A stretch of DNA of 25,200 nucleotides from Halisarca cf. caerulea (Eukaryota; Porifera; Demospongiae; Chondrillida; Halisarcidae): contig CAUJGJ010000193.1 in the NCBI GenBank assembly GCA_963170055.1, forward strand, positions 1 to 25,200, read 5' to 3'. This document shows positions 20,346-25,200 of the stretch, one piece after another; the first letter of the stretch is position 1; each line of letters starts with the position of its first letter. A program made the position numbers and the translations under genes. The notes beneath the pieces are model-generated. The model was given only the letters and a program-made list of their open reading frames with translations, ran no database searches and was not told where the DNA came from.

Positions 20346-20476
20346 ATGTGGTGTCGGATTACGGAGGTCCCACTGCATCACAAACACATGGCAAAGAACC
20401 GACGAAACTACAACAACCACATGAACCAACTTCTTGGCTGCTGGTCCACTCTTCCTGCTCTTCTCACTGCACTTAC

Positions 20477-20545
20477 AGGGCCCCCGATGCGTGAAGATGA
20501 TGCTGATGGCTGTGTTACATCACCATCTCTGACCATACTTATCCT
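20477..20545 (-). CDS. HECW: HECW-like gene, exon 6 (69 nt)
   Basis: On the minus strand a strong acceptor (TTCCTATTTGTAG) precedes AGG at 20545, and a canonical donor GTAAGT follows at 20476. The exon encodes RISMVRDGDVTQPSASSSRI plus GGP, in phase 0 at both ends, matching the phase of exon 5. It lies in the linker after the second WW domain, which is variable in HECW proteins, so identity rests on splice signals and phase rather than on conserved residues. A plus-strand frame over the same bases is a weaker alternative. Confidence 0.5.
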
Positions 20546-20714
20546 CTACAAATAGGAAGAATAATAGTTGCCATTTATACTGTACATAAATGTATGGAAA
20601 TACATATGTACATGCATGTACAGACTGTGTAAGTAGGTATGTATGCATGTATGCATACAGATGCCTTGTCTGGTAGAATATTGCACATGATTGAACTATG
20701 AAGGATATCCACAG

Positions 20715-20716
<2 letters not shown>

Positions 20717-20801
<85 letters not shown>
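20717..20801. repeat. (GT)n array, (CA)n in the HECW-like pre-mRNA, intron 5
   Basis: About 85 bp of GT repeats on the plus strand, so CA repeats in the transcript, starting 36 nt downstream of exon 5. Confidence 0.95.
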
Positions 20802-20802
<1 letters not shown>

Positions 20803-20836
20803 TTGCTGCAACGGGTGCCAATGACAATCCACTGAC

Positions 20837-20941
20837 TATTCCAACATGTTTGGTTGGCTTTGGTACAAGTTCGTTGCCGGGAAATGGAAGACGGGGATCA
20901 ATGAATGTCGTTGTCTGAGATACATGGTCCATGTAGAATAT
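20837..20941 (-). CDS. HECW: HECW-like gene, exon 5: second half of WW domain
   Basis: The acceptor ACACATTATAG precedes 20941; the proposed donor GTCAGT follows 20837. It encodes IFYMDHVSQTTTFIDPRLPF then PGNELVPKPTKHVGI (35 codons, phase 0-0). It completes the WW domain begun in exon 4: the aromatic FY, the DH, the TTTF in place of the usual second Trp position, and the terminal Pro. The TTTFIDPRLP ending is typical of HECW-type second WW domains, as I recall the family. HECW proteins are HECT E3 ubiquitin ligases, and WW domains recruit PPxY substrates. The exon could instead extend beyond 20837. Confidence 0.72.
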
Positions 20942-21009
20942 CTATAATGTGTATACACAAGAGATGCAAACACATTGTACATAATATTAAATCTGTGGTA
21001 AAACATGAA

Positions 21010-21010
<1 letters not shown>

Positions 21011-21100
<90 letters not shown>

Positions 21101-21112
21101 GACACACACATG

Positions 21113-21164
<52 letters not shown>

Positions 21165-21210
21165 GACACACACACACACACACATACGTACACACACACA
21201 CACACATGGA

Positions 21211-21276
<66 letters not shown>

Positions 21277-21325
21277 CACACGGACACACACACATACGGA
21301 CACACACACACACGGACACACACAC

Positions 21326-21390
<65 letters not shown>

Positions 21391-21452
21391 CACACACACA
21401 CACACATACACACACAGGAACACACATACGGACACACACATGCACACATACA

Positions 21453-21523
<71 letters not shown>
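21011..21523. repeat. (CA)n array, (UG)n in the HECW-like pre-mRNA, intron 4
   Basis: About 510 bp of CA repeats with interruptions ACGTAC, GGACAC, GAACAC and CATGGAC at irregular spacing. On the gene strand it follows the exon 4 donor within a few bases. Confidence 0.95.
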
Positions 21524-21525
<2 letters not shown>

Positions 21526-21527
21526 AC

Positions 21528-21713
21528 TCTTCCCGTCCTGTCGGTTTTGGCAGTCCATCCTGAGGGAACCTCACAATCTTTCTTGGCAAACTTGTTGAGG
21601 ATAGCCACCAAATGCTGGTTATGTCTGTATTTCATGAAAGCCTTTGGTCTTGCTCTGATCCTCTGCACCATCTTGAGTGCATTGGGGTTGCTAAGCAACT
21701 CAGCACCAGCTGC
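21528..21713 (-). CDS. HECW: HECW-like gene, exon 4: helical box and first half of WW domain
   Basis: The acceptor CCTCAATTTAG precedes 21713 and the donor GTCAGT begins at 21527 (62 codons, phase 0-0). It encodes AAGAELLSNPNALKMVQRIR, then ARPKAFMKYRHNQHLVAILN and KFAKKDCEVPSGWTAKTDRT plus GR. The sequence (KYRHN-LV-LNKFA, then VPSGW) matches the arrangement of the HECW helical-box segment leading into the second WW domain, with the first WW tryptophan at GW. This exon with exon 5 is the main basis for naming the gene. Position in the cell and substrates cannot be read from this part. Confidence 0.75.
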
Positions 21714-21871
21714 CTAAATTGAGGGAGGGGAGGGGAGGGGGTGATAGAGGATGATGAGGTGGAAAATATGTGCCATATTGCACATTTCTACAATATATGT
21801 ATGTACAGTATGTTTGCTGCATACTGTACAGTGTATGTATCGGTATGTGCATATACGTGTATACGTATGTA

Positions 21872-22363
21872 CAGTAGAACCTCACAAATACGACCACCCT
21901 TGGGACCATTGTAAGTGGTCTCAATTTCCTTGGGACCGCTGTAAGTGGTCTCAATTTTGAGGTGGTCTTATTTCTGAAAGTACTGCCCAAAATAGCATGG
22001 CACATCCAGAAGTCATTCCGTAGACACAGGATGCACATAAGGCAATAAAACTGTAGAAAAATTGTACCATCACACCTCTTTTATTGTTACTCCATTACAA
22101 TGTTAAAAAAGTGACCCCAAGTTTACCATCTCTTTCTACTGATGTCATCATTTCAGAGCCTACTGTCCACAGAATACAGCAGTATCCACAAATAAGTGGT
22201 CTTAATCGTGAGGTTTTGAAATCCAGAGGGGAAAATGTGGTCTCTATTCTGAAACTAATTTCCATGTAAAACTATATTCTATAGAAATTCCGGACTGCAA
22301 CAAAGTGGTCTTAATTCTGAGGTGGTCATATTTCCGGGGTGGTCTTATTGTGAGGTTCTACTG
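21872..22363. mobile_element. 492-bp pogo/Tigger-like MITE in intron 3
   Basis: The ends are CAGTAGAACCTCACAAATAC and (reverse complement) CAGTAGAACCTCACAATAAG, flanked by TA on both sides (21870-21871, 22364-22365). CAGTAGAACCTC is the classic terminal motif of pogo/Tigger elements of the Tc1/mariner superfamily, which duplicate TA. The interior contains repeated AAGTGGTCTCAATT and GGTGGTCTTATTT motifs and no transposase. Confidence 0.85.
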
Positions 22364-22402
22364 TATGTACATCAATTCTGTGAATTTAGTGTATGGGGTC
22401 AC

Positions 22403-23139
22403 CTGGTCTGGGCCATTTCTCAGAAAACTGTAAAAATCAGCACGAGTGATAAACTTGTATGCTGGTGTTGCCATGGCAGCCAAGAGCTCCTCATCCGCCT
22501 CATCCCGTTGACTTGTCACTGTTTCCTCAGTTGAAGCTGTTCTGATGATAGTTTCAGTGTTCGGTCCTATTGCTGATCCGACAGATGTCTCGATCTGTTC
22601 TGCTGTACTCTCTCTTGTGTCCAGTGGAGAGGATGAAGAGGGGAGATCATCCATACTCGAAACTTCACCTCCAGAGCTGCTTTTTTCAACACTTGTACTT
22701 CTACGAATTTCATCCCTTTCCTCCTCAAGTACGGACTCCAGGGGCTGCTGGTCTTCTGTCATTCCCTGTGAACTTTGCTCAGTCAAGTCTTTCACGATCT
22801 GACCAACAAGATGACTGTCATCAGTCGTCGTCCCAGAAGTCAAAGAGGCCACTATTCCACTCAATAAATCCGAGCTCTCTTCCAAACCACCCTCCCTGGG
22901 TACATCTCTTCTTTCTGCTCTGTGAGACGTGATAAGACCACTACTGGAAGCCGTGATTCTCTGATTCGTTTGAGTCTCAAGTTGTTCTGTCAGTTCGGGT
23001 ATGCTCTTCTCTCCCGAAGGACGAGAGTGTGCGATGGTTGCCCGCCTGAAGGATCGCGTGAGCAAGTCTCTTTGCTCAGCTCTCCTTGTGAACACAGCTA
23101 GACTGTCCTCAGACGGAGACGATGTCTGCCGCACAAGCT
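22403..23139 (-). CDS. HECW: HECW-like gene, exon 3: long Ser/Glu-rich linker
   Basis: The acceptor TGTTGTGTTGCCCCCTCAG precedes 23139 and the donor CAG|GTGACC follows 22403 (737 nt). Phase requires one base from the previous exon (G + AG gives Glu). It begins ELVRQTSSPSEDSLAVFTRR, continues as a 200-residue stretch rich in Ser, Thr, Glu and Asp, probably disordered and phosphorylatable, and ends AYKFITRADFYSFLRNGPDQ, the start of the helical box. No stop occurs in 245 codons of complex sequence, which supports real coding. The open frame extends upstream of the acceptor to 23278, so a longer exon is possible. Confidence 0.72.
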
Positions 23140-23490
23140 CTGAGGGGGCAACACAACATACAGAAGACATTACTACCATCGTAGACTCTAGAAGTATAGA
23201 AAGTCTATCCTTGCATGGAGTAACCTTTAGTGCATGTACATACATGTGTACCACTGAATATATAGTACATACGTACATACGTACATATTCCTTTGGAAAA
23301 TTGGAACCTTTGAATTAAGGACACTTTAGTGACAATAGTAATTCAGCTTCTTTGGTACTTGTAGAGAGGAGGTTGTCCTTTTTGGGAGATTTGAAAGGTA
23401 CACCCGAGGAGGCTCACGTCAATGCCATAGAGGCAATGTATGCATATGTACATACATACATATACATGAAATAATGTGTATGTAAAATAC

Positions 23491-23571
23491 CTCCTCCAAC
23501 TGGAGGGTCCAAGGAAACTTTTCTGAGAGAATGGTCCAAATACACTCTTCGTCCACTGCCATCTCTGGAGA
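23491..23571 (-). CDS. HECW: HECW-like gene, exon 2 (81 nt): WW-like half-domain
   Basis: The acceptor CTTCTCCCTCCCACTAG precedes 23571 and the donor GAG|GTATTT follows 23491. Phases fit exons 1 and 3 (enters with 1 base, leaves with 1 base). It encodes SRDGSGRRVYLDHSLRKVSL plus DPPVGG, resembling the strand 2-3 part of a WW domain (GR-VYLDH, terminal DPP), but no preceding Trp-containing half is found in exon 1. It may be a degenerate first WW domain of HECW, or that half lies in an exon I could not see. Exon 1 to exon 3 splicing would also keep frame, so this may be a cassette exon. Confidence 0.5.
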
Positions 23572-23589
23572 CTAGTGGGAGGGAGAAGG

Positions 23590-24705
23590 TGAGGAGTGAG
23601 GGTGAGAAGAGATGGGTACTGATGGAGGAGCGAGGGAGAAAAGATAAGGGTTGAGGGAGGGAGGGATAAGGAAGAAGTGAGGGTGAGAGGAGTGAAGGTG
23701 GAGGTGAGGGAAAAGAGAGGGAGAACGAAGAGTGATGATGAGGTGTACAGGAGGGAGGGAGGGCGAGGAGAGAGGGAAGGAGGGTCAGGGAAAGAAGAAG
23801 TGAGGGTGAGAGGAGTGAAGGTGGAGGTGAGGGAAGAGAGAGGGATGATGAAGAGTGAGGATGAGGTGTACAGGAAGAAGGGAGGGTAAGGAGTGAGGGA
23901 GGGAGGATGAGGAGTGAGGATGAGGTGTACAGAAGGGAGGGAGGGTGAGGACTGAGGGTGAGGTGTACAGAAGGGTAGGAGGGTGAGGAGTGAGGGAGGG
24001 AGGATGAGGAGTGAGGATGAGGTGTACAAAAGGGAGGGAAGGTGAGGAGTGAGGGAGGGAGGATGAGGAGTGAGGATGAGGTGTACAGAAGGGAGTGAGG
24101 GTGAGGAGTGGAGGGAGGATGAGGACTGAGGATGAGGTGTACAGGAGGGAGGAGGGTGAGGAGTGAGTGAGGGAGGATGAAGAGTGAGGATGTGTACAGG
24201 AGGGAGGAGGGTGAGGAGTGAGTGAGGGAGGATGAGGAGTGAGGATGTGTACAGAAGGGAGCGAGGGTGAGGAGTGGAGGGAGGATGAAGAGTGAGGATG
24301 AGGTGTAAAGGAGGGAGGAGGGTGAGGAATGAGGGAGGGAGGATGAAGAGTGAGGATGAGGTGTACAGGAGGGAGGAGGGTGAGGAGTGAGTGAGGGAGG
24401 ATGAGGAGTGAGGATGAGGTGTACAGGAGGGAGGGAGGATGAGGAGTGAGTGAGGGAGGATGAGGAGTGAGGATGAGGTGTACAGGAGGGAGGGAGGATG
24501 AGGAGTGGAGGGAGGATGAGGAGTGAGGATGAGGTGTACAGAAGGGTAGGAGGGTGAGGAGTGAGGGAGGGAGGATGAGGAGTGAGAATGAGGTGTACAG
24601 GAGGGAGGGAGGATGAGGAGTGAGGATGAGATGTACAGGAGGGAGGGAGGATGAGGAGAGATTGAGTGGAGGTGAGGGCAAGGGAAAGGGAGGTGAGGAT
24701 GACAC
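23590..24705. repeat. 1.1-kb polypurine minisatellite (~58-60 bp unit), polypyrimidine in the transcript
   Basis: Repeated units contain GATGAGGTGTACAG followed by GAGGGAGG and GATGAGGAGTGAG. GTGTACAG recurs roughly every 60 bp from 23740 to 24640. The plus strand is almost purely purine, so the minus strand lacks stop codons in all frames. The long Pro/Ser/Leu-rich frames there (spanning 23343-24755) are artefacts. It lies in the intron immediately upstream of exon 2. Confidence 0.92.
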
Positions 24706-24755
24706 TCAATGCTAGCACATGCTAATGCCAATGCCGGGAAAGACTGAACACACAC

Positions 24756-24926
24756 CTTCTGTCTTGTCTGTTAGTCTCAGTGACTGTGTGTGTCTACTGG
24801 ATGTCTCGTGCTGTGAGGAGTTGCTCATCTGTCTGACTCCTATCCCAGACAGTGTTTGTCGGATCACTTGGTGACGATTTTCAGGCTCAAGTGACACTAG
24901 TGGGAAGGTCAATGTGTCGTAACTTT
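24756..24926 (-). CDS. HECW-like gene, exon 1 of those visible (171 nt)
   Basis: The acceptor TTCTTGAGCAG precedes 24926 and the donor GAAG|GTGTGT follows 24756. It encodes SYDTLTFPLVSLEPENRHQV, then IRQTLSGIGVRQMSNSSQHE and a Ser/Thr-rich end reaching LTDKTE, entering with one base and leaving phase 1, compatible with exons 2 and 3. I do not recognise a domain. It should lie between the C2 and WW regions if the HECW assignment is right. The gene's 5' end is beyond 25200. Confidence 0.5.
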
Positions 24927-25041
24927 CTGCTCAAGAATTAATGTGAACATATGACCCAGGCTGTACTGAAGATGTGTGTGTGCTTGCATATAAAGTACAA
25001 AGTAGTAGAGCTGAGACTATTTTCAATGTATTGGGATGATG

Positions 25042-25046
<5 letters not shown>

Positions 25047-25120
<74 letters not shown>

Positions 25121-25200
25121 TGTGTCTGTGTGTCTGTGTGTGTTTGTGTGTGTCTGTGTGCATGTGTGTGTGTGTGCATGCGTGCGTGTGTGTGTGTGTG
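25047..25200. repeat. (GT)n array at the window edge
   Basis: GT repeats with TCTGTG and GCATGCGTGCG interruptions, continuing past the end of the window. Confidence 0.95.

Noticed and set aside
19975..20429. Minus-strand frames running through the N gap
   Set aside because: They are continuous only because undetermined bases carry no stops.
20295..20555. Plus-strand 86-codon frame opposite exon 6
   Set aside because: It starts inside the tandem repeat and lacks recognised motifs. The minus strand has a strong acceptor, a canonical GTAAGT donor and matching phase. Not fully excluded.
23343..24755. Pro/Ser/Leu-rich frames up to 470 codons on the minus strand
   Set aside because: A purine-only plus strand cannot generate stop codons on the minus strand. 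All three frames are open across a ~60-bp minisatellite.

Overview
The window looks like animal nuclear DNA: AT-rich, intron-containing, full of non-LTR retrotransposons, hAT and pogo-type DNA transposons, and very long (GT)n, (CA)n and (TTA)n arrays. The repeat mix and the host gene suggest an early-branching metazoan, with a sponge or cnidarian most likely. That placement is an inference; no species-diagnostic sequence is visible. There is no operon, CRISPR array, rRNA or recognisable tRNA.

Layout. (1) 1-8.0 kb is a graveyard of one lineage of non-LTR retrotransposon with a reverse transcriptase (RT) and a C-terminal restriction-like endonuclease (RLE). One almost complete copy (2281-5254, +) has a slipped poly-C tract and one stop codon. 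It is surrounded by 5'-truncated copies, mostly on the minus strand, nearly all bounded by (TTA/TAA)n. (2) 8.0-17.1 kb holds a second LINE ('X', minus strand) broken into four collinear pieces by later insertions. These are an 876-bp hAT-like element with a clean 5-bp target duplication, a block of GT arrays, MITEs and inverted repeats, and two CR1-like LINE copies on the plus strand. The larger copy carries an APE-type endonuclease, an RT and an (ATAA)n tail. (3) 17.1-20.35 kb is non-coding: a CpG-rich palindromic patch, a 0.7-kb inverted-repeat element, a 1.3-kb hAT-like element containing a GT minisatellite, and a 200-bp assembly gap. (4) 20.4-24.95 kb, minus strand, carries six phase-compatible exons of a host gene that I read as a HECW-type (NEDD4-family) HECT E3 ubiquitin ligase. 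They cover the Ser-rich linker, the helical-box region and the second WW domain. The C2 and HECT domains are not visible. A pogo-type MITE, a 1.1-kb polypyrimidine (sense-strand) minisatellite and UG/CA repeats sit in its introns.

The genes do not form a pathway. The window is an insertion history beside one cellular gene. The most notable points are the serial insertion of RLE elements into TAA repeats, a chimeric 3' tail joining two LINE lineages, fold-back copies, the datable nesting in LINE X, a 78-bp MITE with its empty site preserved in a tandem duplicate, and complementary UG and CA repeats flanking a frame-neutral HECW exon.
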